Source of the DNA: Actinobacteria bacterium OV320
Lineage (GTDB): Bacteria; Actinomycetota; Actinomycetes; Streptomycetales; Streptomycetaceae
Length of the DNA: 64,000 bases
Direction: 5' to 3'
NCBI GenBank assembly: GCA_001298545.1
Contig: LJCX01000027.1
Span: forward strand, 682,001 to 746,000
Below are positions 54,163 through 62,486 of the stretch, one piece after another; position 1 is the first letter of the stretch; every line of letters begins with the position of its first letter. The position numbers and the translations under genes were made by a program. Below the pieces are notes generated by a model that saw only the letters and a program-made list of their open reading frames with translations, was not told where the DNA came from and searched no databases.

Positions 54163-55436
54163 GGAGTACTCCCTTCTGGGGTGGCGGAGGGCTCGCCAGG
54201 TGGCGCGACGGGCAGGTTCGCTGCCCGGGACGGGCGGCTCGGGAGCGGGACGACGGCAGGTGGCCGCTGCCGACCGGAAGGCCCGACGGCAAGGCCGTTG
54301 GCCGGCAAGGCGGTTGGGCCGACCGTTGGACCGGCAGTTGGACCGTCGGTGGTGGGTGCGGTCGTGCCGGCGATCGGGACCGGGGAGCAGGGCGACTTCG
54401 GATCGGCGTGGTCGGTGACGGTGACTTGAGCGGATGCCGCCGCCTGGCGGAGGAACGGGAGGGAGGCTTCGGCGTGGTGGGGGCCGGCGTGGGAGTGGCG
54501 GGGCAGTTCGACGACCGTCAGCCCGCGGTAGCCGGTGTCGGCGAGAGCGGCCAGGACGGGCGGGAAGTCGATCTCGCCCTCCCCGAAGGGAAGGTGTTCG
54601 TGGACATCACGGCGCATGTCCTCGATCTGGACGTGGCGCAGCCATGGGGCCGCTGCGCTTACGCAGTCGGCGGGCGGGAGCGGCTCGAGGCACTGACAGT
54701 GGCCGATGTCGAGCGTGAGGCCGAGGAACGCCGGGTCGTCCAGAGCTCGGCGGAGCCGGTGGAAGTCGGCGAGGGTGGCCAGGAGGTGACCGGGTTCGGG
54801 TTCGATGGCGAGGGGGATGCCGGCGGACGCGGCGGCGTCCAGGACGGGGGCGAGAGTCTCGGCGAGGCGCTGCCATGCGGTCTCCGGCGCTGTACCTGGC
54901 GGGAGGGTTCCGCTGAAGCAGTGGACGGCGTGCGCGCCGAGGTCACCGGCGATCCGGACGGCGCGGAGCAGCAGGTCGACTCGGCGGGCGCGATCATCCG
55001 GCTCCGGGTCCAGGAGGGAGGGGCCGTGCTTGCGACGCGCGTCCAGGACATAGCGGGCGCCGGTCTCGAGGGTGACGTCCAGCCCGAGGGCGTCCAGTCG
55101 GTGCGCGAGGTGTCGGACGCGGACGGCGAGGTCCGGGGCGAACGGGTCGAGGTGCATGTGGTCGAGCGTCAGCCCGACACCGTCGTAGCCGAGGTCGGAG
55201 AGCAGGGCGAGGGCGTCGTCGAGGCGGAGATCGGCGAGGCCGTTCGTGCCGTAGCCGAAACGGAGCGGGAGCGAAGGAGGGGGCGAGGGCGAAGGAGGGG
55301 GCGAAGGAGGGGGCGAAGGCGGGGGCGGGGGCGAAGGCAGCGATGCCAGGGGCCGCGGCGAGGGTGGGAGCGGGGTGATCGCGTTCGGGGTCTTCTCGTC
55401 GGGGCCGCTCTCGCGGCTCGTAGGTCCGAGGCTCAC
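54159..55436 (-). CDS. Sugar phosphate isomerase/epimerase with Pro-rich N-terminus, Ebo cluster
   Basis: A 425-aa protein. GTG 55436 overlaps the stop of the prenyltransferase gene (GTGA), which sets the start; the frame runs on upstream without sense. Residues 21-58 are nearly all Pro and Ser. The TIM barrel occupies about 59-335: RFGYGTNGLADLRLDDALALL, VGLTLDHMHLDPF, LETGARYVLD, HCFSGTL, AIEPEPGHLLATLADF, TLDIGHCQCL, HVQIEDMRRDVHEHLPFGEGEIDF. The acidic and His metal ligands of the xylose-isomerase fold are all present. The last 70 residues are low complexity. It probably acts on the cyclitol or sugar intermediate of the cluster. Confidence 0.85.
   Translation of the reverse strand: MSLGPTSRESGPDEKTPNAITPLPPSPRPLASLPSPPPPPSPPPSPPPSPSPPPSLPLRFGYGTNGLADLRLDDALALLSDLGYDGVGLTLDHMHLDPFAPDLAVRVRHLAHRLDALGLDVTLETGARYVLDARRKHGPSLLDPEPDDRARRVDLLLRAVRIAGDLGAHAVHCFSGTLPPGTAPETAWQRLAETLAPVLDAAASAGIPLAIEPEPGHLLATLADFHRLRRALDDPAFLGLTLDIGHCQCLEPLPPADCVSAAAPWLRHVQIEDMRRDVHEHLPFGEGEIDFPPVLAALADTGYRGLTVVELPRHSHAGPHHAEASLPFLRQAAASAQVTVTDHADPKSPCSPVPIAGTTAPTTDGPTAGPTVGPTALPANGLAVGPSGRQRPPAVVPLPSRPSRAANLPVAPPGEPSATPEGSTP
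55263..55376 (-). repeat. Pro-Ser simple repeat in the Ebo-cluster isomerase
   Basis: Purine-rich GGGGGCGAAGGAGG-like units encode (PPSPP)n at residues 21-58. Imperfect units of 12-15 bp are visible. Confidence 0.75.
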
Positions 55437-56719
55437 GTGATGCTCACCCGCCTCGCGAGGCGCCGGGCGACCGGTGCCAGGGCGGCCGTGAGCAGCGCGG
55501 TGGCAGTGGCAGCGGTACCTCCCGAGCGAGCGAGGAGAGCGGCCTGGAGGGGAATGGTGCCGCGAATGCCGGCGCCGACGGCTTGTTGGGTGAGAGGAGG
55601 GGACGGGTTGAGGGAGGCGTGCAGGTAGGAGCGGGCCGTGGTGCCGGCGTAGGTGGCGGCGAGCGCTGCGGTCAGCGGCGCGGGCGAGCGGTGCGCGGAT
55701 CCCGGCTCCGGCCTCCCACGACGACCGTGCACCTGCCCGTCGGGGGACCGTCGGTCCGGTGACGGCCCGAGTGCCGGACGACGCTGCACCAGCCAGGTCA
55801 GTGCGCCTGTCGTGGCCAGGGCGGCCAGGGCTGCCGTGGGCGTGCCCTCGCGGGTCTCCTGGCGGGACAGGGCCGTGACCGCGAGCGTGTGCGTGGCCAG
55901 AAGTGCGGCGGAGGGGAGGGCCGGGCGTGCTCGCCCGCCGGTGGCGGCGGCACCGAGGAGGAGGTCCAGGCCGCGGGCGACGGCCATGGCGAACGGGCCT
56001 GCGGGCGTGTGCTTCAGGGCCAGGTCGTAGGACCAGACGGTGGCTGCGAGCGGAGCCGCGATCGTCAGGGCCGGGCGGCCCGCCCGGGCGGCCAGGGCGA
56101 GACCGGCGGCGGTGAGGGCGCAGGCCGCCGTGAAGGCGGCGGCGGGGCTCACGCGGCCGGAGGGGAGAGGGCGGTGGGGGCGATCGGCGGCGTCCTCCGC
56201 TCGGTCGGCCCAGTCGTTGAGAACCATGCCGGCCTCGTACAGGCAGCAGGAGGAGCCGATGGCGAGCAGGGTCCGGTGGTCGGGGCGCCGGGTGAGCGCG
56301 GCGGCACCCGCCAGCGCGTCGCCGGGGACGGTGAACAGGGCCGGCAGCCGCAGCAGTTCTGCCCAGGCCCGCACGCGAGCGCGGCTCCGCTCGGAGGCAC
56401 CGGTCACCGCACCGACCGGCCCGCCCGGCGTACCGGCCTCCGCAGCCGCCCACCCGTCCGATGTGCCGGACCCCGAAGCCACCTTCCCGTCCGACGTGTC
56501 GGCCTCCGAACCCGCCTTCCCCTCCAAGACACCGGTCTCCGGAGTCGCCCACCCGTCCGAGACACCGGCCTCCGAACCCACCCTCCGGTCCGACATACCG
56601 GTCTCGGGAGCCACACAACGGCCCGACGCACCGGCCTCCGCAGACATCTCCCCGTCCGGTACGGTGGCCGACGCGTCCGCTCGCCTCTGGACTCCGCGCA
56701 CCGCGTCGCCCCCGCTCAT
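55433..56719 (-). CDS. eboC: UbiA-family prenyltransferase (EboC-like, SCO3242 type)
   Basis: A 428-aa protein. The membrane domain starts near residue 112 (WAELLRLPALFTVPGDALAGAAAL), and the first prenyl-diphosphate Asp motif is NDWADRAEDAADRPHRPLPSG. The second site is the YDLALKHTPAGP to ARGLDLLLG region. About eight helices are predicted. It attaches an isoprenoid chain to an acceptor at the membrane. Residues 28-104 are seven 11-residue repeats unknown in the family. The ATG at 56719 overlaps the inositol synthase stop (ATGA) and has GAGGAG before it; a longer start is rejected. Confidence 0.87.
   Translation of the reverse strand: MSGGDAVRGVQRRADASATVPDGEMSAEAGASGRCVAPETGMSDRRVGSEAGVSDGWATPETGVLEGKAGSEADTSDGKVASGSGTSDGWAAAEAGTPGGPVGAVTGASERSRARVRAWAELLRLPALFTVPGDALAGAAALTRRPDHRTLLAIGSSCCLYEAGMVLNDWADRAEDAADRPHRPLPSGRVSPAAAFTAACALTAAGLALAARAGRPALTIAAPLAATVWSYDLALKHTPAGPFAMAVARGLDLLLGAAATGGRARPALPSAALLATHTLAVTALSRQETREGTPTAALAALATTGALTWLVQRRPALGPSPDRRSPDGQVHGRRGRPEPGSAHRSPAPLTAALAATYAGTTARSYLHASLNPSPPLTQQAVGAGIRGTIPLQAALLARSGGTAATATALLTAALAPVARRLARRVSIT
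56408..56638 (-). repeat. Seven 33-bp in-frame repeats at the 5' end of the prenyltransferase gene
   Basis: Exactly 231 bp encoding seven 11-residue units (EAGASGRCVAP, ETGMSDRRVGS, EAGVSDGWATP, ETGVLEGKAGS and so on). An eighth degenerate unit runs into the membrane domain. Confidence 0.85.
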
Positions 56720-57930
56720 CCCGCCTCCTCGCCCGACCCCGTCGTGTGATCGCGCCGTGCCCCGGGCGTCTCGCATTCGTCGGTCTCGCCACTCCCATAG
56801 CCCCCTCCCCCGCCGCCCCTCAGCCGTCGGGCGAACCGCTCCAGTTGCGCGTGCTGCTCCGCCAGGGCCGACGGCGCTTCGCCCACCGGGTCCTTGAAGA
56901 AGAAGGCGAGTTCGCCGAGCGGGCCGGACAGCCCGGCTTCGTGGGCCCGGGCGGTGAGGCGGGCAAGGTCGAGGACGAGCGGTGCCGCGAGCGCGGAGTC
57001 GCAGCCCTGCCAGATGGTCTGGAGGATCATGCGGGTGCCCAGGAAGCCGTCGAAGGCGACGTGGTCCCAGGCCGTCTTCCAGTCCCCCAGGACCGGAACG
57101 TCGTCGATGTGGACGCGGCCCTCGGGAGTGGTCCCGAGGGTGTCGGCGAGGACGCGTTCCTTGCCCGCGTTCTTCGCCTCGGCGGCGGCCGGGTCGGCCA
57201 GGGCGGCTCCGTCACCGCCGCCCAGGAGGTTGGTGCCGGACCAGGCCCGGACGGCCAGTGCCCGCTGGGCGAACATCGGCCCGAGGACGGAACGCAGCAG
57301 CGTCTGCCCGGTCTTGCCGTCACGGCCGGCGTACGGCAGCCCGCTCGACTCCGCCACGGGCACCAGCGCAGGGTGGTGCAGTCCCGTGGACGGGGTGAAG
57401 TTCACATACGGGCAGCCGGCTCGCAGGGCCGCGGCCGCGTAGAGGGAGCTCGGCGGCAGCTCGTGGCCGGTCGCCGCCGGTTCGGTCGAGGCCACGTTCA
57501 CCACCACCGCACGGGCGAGACCGTGCCGCCGTACGAAGTCGCGTATGTCGGCGGCGAACTCGCCGATCAGCCGCTCGTCGCTGCGGGTGTCTCCCGGAAC
57601 AGGGCCTCCGGGTCTGATCTCCTCATCGGCAAGGGTGAGTTCGGCCTCGACTGCCGCGGGGAGGCCCGCCGGGAGGACTCCTCCGGCCGCCAGTTGCTCG
57701 GCGCGCTTGGGCAGAGGGCAGCCGGTCGTGTCGTGCCCGCCGAAGACGAGGGAGGACAAGGTGGGCAAGCCGCTGTCGGCGAACGTGGGCATCTCGGTGA
57801 CCAGGCCCGTCGGCGGGCGCAGGCCTGCCGTGACGGCGGCGCACCCCGCGACCACGGTGGTGGCCACGGAACCGCGGGCCCCGATCAGCCAGACGCCGAC
57901 GCGCGGGGGACGGGAAAGGGACGCGGACAT
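56716..57930 (-). CDS. ino1: myo-Inositol-1-phosphate synthase in Ebo cluster
   Basis: A 404-aa NAD-dependent cyclase. The NAD site is GVWLIGARGSVATTVV (about 12-27), with further family motifs VNVASTEPA, NFTPSTG, YAGRDGKTGQTLLRSVL, WSGTNLLGG and ILQTIWQGCDSALAAPL. It turns glucose 6-phosphate into 1L-myo-inositol 1-phosphate. It is the first gene of the Ebo operon; ATG 57930 is fixed by AAGGAGG seven bases upstream. Residues at the extreme C-terminus are Gly-rich and variable. Since it heads the operon, its product is probably the cyclitol head group of the unknown metabolite. Confidence 0.92.
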   Translation of the reverse strand: MSASLSRPPRVGVWLIGARGSVATTVVAGCAAVTAGLRPPTGLVTEMPTFADSGLPTLSSLVFGGHDTTGCPLPKRAEQLAAGGVLPAGLPAAVEAELTLADEEIRPGGPVPGDTRSDERLIGEFAADIRDFVRRHGLARAVVVNVASTEPAATGHELPPSSLYAAAALRAGCPYVNFTPSTGLHHPALVPVAESSGLPYAGRDGKTGQTLLRSVLGPMFAQRALAVRAWSGTNLLGGGDGAALADPAAAEAKNAGKERVLADTLGTTPEGRVHIDDVPVLGDWKTAWDHVAFDGFLGTRMILQTIWQGCDSALAAPLVLDLARLTARAHEAGLSGPLGELAFFFKDPVGEAPSALAEQHAQLERFARRLRGGGGGGYGSGETDECETPGARRDHTTGSGEEAG

Positions 57931-58072
57931 GGACAGCCTCCTTGTCGTGCGCGAACCTCGGAGTACGAGGCGGGAGGAAAGGAGAAGAAGGGAGACGAAG
58001 GGAGAAGGACGGAGAGTCGGACGAACAGGCCGCAACTGCTGGGAAGTTCGGCGCGGCGAAGGCCTGGGCGGT

Positions 58073-58252
58073 GACGGCCGGGGTGATGACGGCCGGAGTG
58101 GCGACGGCCGGGGTGGTGACGGCCGGAGTGGTGACGGCCGGAGTGGTGACGGCCGGAGTGGTGACGGCCGGGGTGGTGACGGCCGGAGTGGTGACGGCCG
58201 GAGTGGTGACGGCCGGGGTGGTGACGGCCGGGGTGGTGACGGCCGGCGGGGG
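58073..58252. repeat. Twelve 15-bp tandem repeats (GACGGCCGGNGTGGT)
   Basis: GAC occurs every 15 bases from 58073 to 58238, with G or A at the variable position and one GTGAT and one GTGGC variant. Units are directly joined with no spacers, so it is a minisatellite, not a CRISPR. Confidence 0.9.
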
Positions 58253-58452
58253 GGCGGCGTGCCCCCCCCCCCCCCCGGTCGCGGGCCCGGCCCGGCCCCG
58301 CGGTGGTCGCCCCGAGGGCGCGGGCGGAGGGGGGGGGGGGGGAGGTGGGGGGGGCCGGCGGGGGGAGGGGCGGGGCCGGCGGGGGGGGGGGGGGCGGCGG
58401 GGGGGGGGGCGGCGGGGGTGGGGGGGGGGGGGGGGGGTAGGGGGCCCCCCGC
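58253..58452. repeat. G/C homopolymer tract, probable assembly artefact
   Basis: It contains runs of 15 C and many runs of 6 to 14 G with scattered T and A. It ends 10 bases before the stop of the ThuA gene. Sequence quality is doubtful and may hide a terminator. Confidence 0.75.
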
Positions 58453-58462
58453 CCGCCGCCGT

Positions 58463-59845
58463 TCAGTGGCCCTGGCCGGGCAGTTCCCTGATCCGGACGT
58501 CACGGAAGGACACCTGGTCGTCGGCTCCGTGGTTCTGCAGGCCGAGGTGGCCGTCGCGCAGACTCCGCGCCGGATCGGTGTTGGTGAAGTCGTTGATCTT
58601 CACGCCGTTGAGCCAGACGCGCAGACGCTCGCCCTCCACCCGGATCTCGTACGTGTTCCACTCCCCCGGCGGGTTCAGCGCGCGGTCCCGCTTCTTCAGG
58701 TCGGCGGACCGGAAGCCGTAGACCGACCCGGTGGTCTTCTCGGGGACGTCGGTGGCGTCGATCTGGATCTCGTAGCCGTTGTTCACCGCGGACCACGGGT
58801 CGTCCGAGGGCGGGAAGCCCACGAACACACCGGAGTTGTCGTCGCCGGGGTCGCTCGGGCCGGCGGCTGTGGTCCTCCAGTCGAGCTTCACGGAGTACGC
58901 CCCGAAGCTACGACCGGCATACCAGAGCAGACCCATGCCGCCCGTGGACGTCAGCGTGCCGTCGTCGGAGAGGGTGAAGGAGCCGGGTCCGGCCTGCTGC
59001 CAGCCGTCCAGGGACGTGCCGTCGAAGAGTGGACGGTATCCGTTCTCCGGTCGGCAGTCGGCCTGCACATCGGAGACCGCATACAGTATCCCGCCCAGTA
59101 GGTGTCTACGGAATGCAGGATCCGCGTACGACTCCTTCGTGTGACCGCCCCCGGTGTAGAAGGCGCGGCCGCCCTGATAGTTCTGACACCAGGCGATCGG
59201 ATGGTCGCCGTTCATGGTGCCGCCCGTGTACGACTGCTCGTCGAGCGAGGCCAGGACGTGCGCCCGCTCGCGCGGGTTGGAGCGGTAGTTGTACCACTCG
59301 TCGGTGCGGTTCCAGGTGCGGGCGAGCGCCGAGGTCGCCGGGTGGGCCCGGTCCTCGACCTCGACCGTCGCCGGCTGGATGGCCGGATGCGACTGGAACA
59401 AGGCGCCGGCGAGGCCGCCGTAGAACTCCCAGTCGTACTCGGTGTCGGCCGCCGCGTGCACCCCGACATAGCCGCCGCCGTGCCGGATGTAGCCCTCGAA
59501 AGCGGCCTGCTGTGCGGAATCCAGGACGTCCCCGGTCGTCGACAGGAAGACGACGGCCTCGTAGTGCCGCAGGTTCCCCGGTGTGAAGGCGCCCGCGTCC
59601 TCGGTGGCGTCGACCCCGAAACCGCCCGCCGCGCCGAGCTCTCGCACCGCGGCGACGCCGTCCGGGATCGAGTCGTGCCGGAAGCCGGCCGTCTTGGAGA
59701 AGACCAGTACCCGTTTCCCGCTGTTTCCCTTCCCCATGCCCTTGCTCCCGCTGTCCTCGGAGTGCGAGGCAGCCGGGCCCGAGACACTGCCGAGGAGCAG
59801 CGCCGCGCCCACGACGACGGTGGCCAGTCGGCGGGTTGCATACAT
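58463..59845 (-). CDS. Secreted ThuA-domain protein fused to DUF1080 (3-keto-disaccharide hydrolase)
   Basis: A 460-aa exported protein. The signal peptide is residues 1 to about 28 (RRLATVVVGAALLLGSVSGPAAS). ThuA (class I glutamine-amidotransferase fold) spans about 44-260, with VLVFSKTAGFRHDSI, GGGYVGVHAAADTEYDWEFYGGL and PIAWCQNYQGGRAFYTGGGH. DUF1080 follows from about 270 (YRPLFDGTSLDGWQQAG, then DDNSGVFVGFPPSDDPW and NPPGEWNTYEIRVEG). DUF1080 proteins include hydrolases of 3-keto-glycosides. ATG 59845 has GGAGGG six bases upstream; the GTG before it is too close. It is 14 bases after the sorbosone-dehydrogenase-like gene and so in its operon. Confidence 0.88.
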   Translation of the reverse strand: MYATRRLATVVVGAALLLGSVSGPAASHSEDSGSKGMGKGNSGKRVLVFSKTAGFRHDSIPDGVAAVRELGAAGGFGVDATEDAGAFTPGNLRHYEAVVFLSTTGDVLDSAQQAAFEGYIRHGGGYVGVHAAADTEYDWEFYGGLAGALFQSHPAIQPATVEVEDRAHPATSALARTWNRTDEWYNYRSNPRERAHVLASLDEQSYTGGTMNGDHPIAWCQNYQGGRAFYTGGGHTKESYADPAFRRHLLGGILYAVSDVQADCRPENGYRPLFDGTSLDGWQQAGPGSFTLSDDGTLTSTGGMGLLWYAGRSFGAYSVKLDWRTTAAGPSDPGDDNSGVFVGFPPSDDPWSAVNNGYEIQIDATDVPEKTTGSVYGFRSADLKKRDRALNPPGEWNTYEIRVEGERLRVWLNGVKINDFTNTDPARSLRDGHLGLQNHGADDQVSFRDVRIRELPGQGH

Positions 59846-59859
59846 CACGTGCCCTCCTC

Positions 59860-62358
59860 TCAGCCGGTCGTGAAGGTGAAGTCGTCCACGTCGAAGAGGG
59901 CGCCGGAGCCGCCCTTGAAGACGAGGTGGAGCGTGGTGGTACCGCGCGGGGTGCGGGACAGGTCGGCGCTGACGTCCTGGAAGGTCTCCCAGCCGCCGGT
60001 CACCGGGACGGTGGCCTTGCCGAGCAGGGTGCCGGTCGGCGAGCCGGCGCGGATCTCCAGCGTTCCGCCCGCGCCGCCCGAGGAGACACGTGCGGTGACC
60101 TTCGTGGCGTTGCCGAGGACGTACGGCGTGAAGGAGATCCAGTCACCGTTGTCGATGTCGCCGACCGTCCTGCCGCCGTGGGCGACGTCCTTGGTGATGA
60201 CCGTGACACCGGACGAGTCACCGAAGTGCTCGGCCTGGCGGTGGCGTGGCTGAAGGACGTTCTGGTCGTGCGAGGTGAGCGGGGCCTGGCCGCCACCTCC
60301 GCCGTCGGTGTACTCGGCGTCGAGAACTCCGAAGATGTTGGCGTCCTCGTCGTGGCCACCGTCGGCGCTGGTCTGCAGGGTGCCGCTGCAACCGGTTGCC
60401 GACGTTACCGGGTGACCGTGACTGTCGTGGCCGAGGACGAACGTGACCTCGACCTTGGAGCAGTCGATCGCCTTGCCGTCCTCGGGGTCGGTGACCCGCA
60501 CCTTGAACGGGATCGCGTCACCGAAACTGAACAACTGGCCGTCTCTCGGCGTTTCCAGCACCACCTTCGGCGCCGTGTTCCCCACCACGATCTGCACACT
60601 CGCGCTGCCGGTCCGGCCGGAGCCGTCCTCGGCTGTCAGGGTCGCGGTGTACGTGCCGTTCTTCTTGTACTTGTGCGTGGGGTCGGTCGCCGTCGAGGTG
60701 CCGCCGTCGCCGAAGTCCCAGTGGTAGGTGAGCGCGTCGCCGTCCTGGTCGGTCGTTCCGGCGGAGGAGAAACGTACCTTCAGAGGGGCCTGTCCCGACG
60801 TGCGGTCGGCTGCGGCCTGGGCTACCGGGGAGTGGCCGTCGGTGGCGTTCTCGATGCGGTACAGACCGGAGTGCTCGTCGCCGCCGAACCAGGCGGTGCC
60901 GTAGTCGAGGACGTACAGCGCCCCGTCGGGCCCGAACGCCATGTCCATCACCTGGGTGCCGGTCCACGGGACGCTGTTGATCGACTGCACGGCGCCGTTC
61001 GCATCGCCGACGATGCGCTTGATCCAGCGCCGTCCGAACTCACCGGCGAAGAAGTTCCCGTCGTAGGCCTCCGGGAACTTCACCGGCGAGTCGAGCGAGG
61101 CGTCGTAGTGGTAGACGGGGCCGCCCATCGGGGACTCGGAACCGTCGCCGAACTCGGGTACCGACGGGCCGTCGTACGCAATCCAGGCGGGCTGGGCCGG
61201 GGGCAGGTCGGTGAGGCCGGTGTTGTGCGGCGAGGTGTTCTTCGGGGCGGCGCAGTCGAAGGGCGCACCGGATACACCGGTCGCGAAATCGTATGCGATA
61301 TACGGGTCATTGTCGCCCGTGCAGAACGGCCACCCGAAGTTCCCGGGCCCGGTGACCCGTGCGAACTCGACCTGACCGGCCGGTCCGCGGGCCGGGTCGG
61401 CCGCGCCGGCATCGGGGCCGTAGTCGCCGACGTAGAGGATGCCGGTGGCCTTGTCGACGCTGAAGCGGAACGGGTTGCGGAAACCCATCGCGTAGATCTC
61501 GGGCCGCGTCCTGTCCGTACCGGGCGCGAACAGGTTGCCGTCCGGAACGGCGTAGGAACCGTCGGCGTTCACCTTGATGCGCAGGATCTTGCCGCGCAGG
61601 TCGTTGGTGTTGCCGGAGGAACGGCGGGCGTCGAACGCGGGATTGCGGTTGTCGCGCTCGTCGATGGGCGTGAAGCCGTCCGACTGGAAGGGGTTGCTGT
61701 CGTCGCCGGTGGACAGGTAGAGGTTCCCCGCCGCGTCGAAGTCGATGTCGCCGCCGACATGGCAGCACAGGCCGCGCGAGGCCGGTATGTCGAGGATCTT
61801 CGTCTCGCTCGAGACGTCGAGCGTGCCGTCCGTCCCGAGCACGAAGCGGGAAAGGCGGTTGACGCCGTCGAAGGGAGCGAAGTCGGCGGCCGTTCCGGTC
61901 TCGGGAGCATCGCCCGCCGGGGTGTTCAACGGCGGTGCGTAGTAGAGGTAGATGAAGCGGTTGGCCGCGAACTCCGGGTCCACTCCGATGCCTTGAAGGC
62001 CCTCCTCGTCGTGGGAGTAGACGTCGAGCTTGCCGGCCAGTCGGGTGTTGCCGGCGGCGTCGGTGAGCCGGAGTTCGCCGTCGCGTGAGGTGTGCAGGAC
62101 GGAGCGGTCGGGCAGCACGGCGAGCGACATGGGCTCGCCTACCTCCGCCTCCCCCTTGGCGAGGGTGACCTGCTGGAAGTCCTCGGCTGCCGAGACCACC
62201 GGGTCGGCGACGGCTGCGCCGGCCTGGGGTGCGGTGAGGGTGAGCGACGCGCCGGCCAGCAGGGCGCCGCTCAGCAGGGCGACGGCTCTGCGCAGCGATG
62301 GACGTCGTCGGCGGGTCTCGGCTCTGCGGGTGCCGGTGGTGGGGTCGTTCCCGTGCAC
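59860..62358 (-). CDS. Secreted glucose/sorbosone dehydrogenase-like protein with PKD and CBM6 domains
   Basis: An 832-aa exported protein. A signal peptide ends near residue 49 (LLSGALLAGASLTLTAPQAGA). The beta-propeller (about 65-485) resembles PQQ-dependent sugar dehydrogenases (SLAVLPDRSVLHTSRDGELRL, GLCCHVGGDIDFDAAGNLYLSTGDD, IYAMGFRNPFRFSVD). A PKD domain (YHWDFGDGGTSTATDPTHKYKKNGTY) and a CBM6-like domain at the end (about 690-832) follow. It may oxidise sugars at the cell surface or polysaccharide. GTG 62358 is set by GGAGG five bases upstream. PQQ synthesis genes are not in the window, so cofactor use is untested. Confidence 0.87.
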   Translation of the reverse strand: MHGNDPTTGTRRAETRRRRPSLRRAVALLSGALLAGASLTLTAPQAGAAVADPVVSAAEDFQQVTLAKGEAEVGEPMSLAVLPDRSVLHTSRDGELRLTDAAGNTRLAGKLDVYSHDEEGLQGIGVDPEFAANRFIYLYYAPPLNTPAGDAPETGTAADFAPFDGVNRLSRFVLGTDGTLDVSSETKILDIPASRGLCCHVGGDIDFDAAGNLYLSTGDDSNPFQSDGFTPIDERDNRNPAFDARRSSGNTNDLRGKILRIKVNADGSYAVPDGNLFAPGTDRTRPEIYAMGFRNPFRFSVDKATGILYVGDYGPDAGAADPARGPAGQVEFARVTGPGNFGWPFCTGDNDPYIAYDFATGVSGAPFDCAAPKNTSPHNTGLTDLPPAQPAWIAYDGPSVPEFGDGSESPMGGPVYHYDASLDSPVKFPEAYDGNFFAGEFGRRWIKRIVGDANGAVQSINSVPWTGTQVMDMAFGPDGALYVLDYGTAWFGGDEHSGLYRIENATDGHSPVAQAAADRTSGQAPLKVRFSSAGTTDQDGDALTYHWDFGDGGTSTATDPTHKYKKNGTYTATLTAEDGSGRTGSASVQIVVGNTAPKVVLETPRDGQLFSFGDAIPFKVRVTDPEDGKAIDCSKVEVTFVLGHDSHGHPVTSATGCSGTLQTSADGGHDEDANIFGVLDAEYTDGGGGGQAPLTSHDQNVLQPRHRQAEHFGDSSGVTVITKDVAHGGRTVGDIDNGDWISFTPYVLGNATKVTARVSSGGAGGTLEIRAGSPTGTLLGKATVPVTGGWETFQDVSADLSRTPRGTTTLHLVFKGGSGALFDVDDFTFTTG

Positions 62359-62486
62359 GGATGCCTCCAGGGTGGGGCTGGTTGTACGGGCGGGTGCGTA
62401 TGCCGGGATGCGCCGTCATCCCGGTGGCGGATGAACAGTCGGGTGAGCCTGTGGGGGGCTCGGTCGCCGTGCCTCGCTCAGTCGGC

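Larger units (their letters stand above)
57931..58462. other. Intergenic region upstream of the Ebo operon
   Basis: This 532-bp gap holds no supported gene. It contains purine-rich sequence at 57960-58020, twelve 15-bp repeats, and a G/C homopolymer tract. The leftward Ebo promoter should lie within about 200 bases of 57930. Long open frames through here encode only repeat peptides. Confidence 0.6.

Noticed and set aside
58073-58252. CRISPR array
   Set aside because: The 15-bp units are joined directly with no unique spacers, and no cas genes are present.
57931-58503. N-terminal Pro-rich extension of the inositol synthase
   Set aside because: Reads through the minisatellite and homopolymers; the true start at 57930 has AAGGAGG and gives normal family length.
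59836-62088. Long open frame antisense to the sorbosone-dehydrogenase-like gene (750 aa)
   Set aside because: Val/Gly/Arg-rich translation typical of shadow frames; the sense gene has signal peptide and domains.
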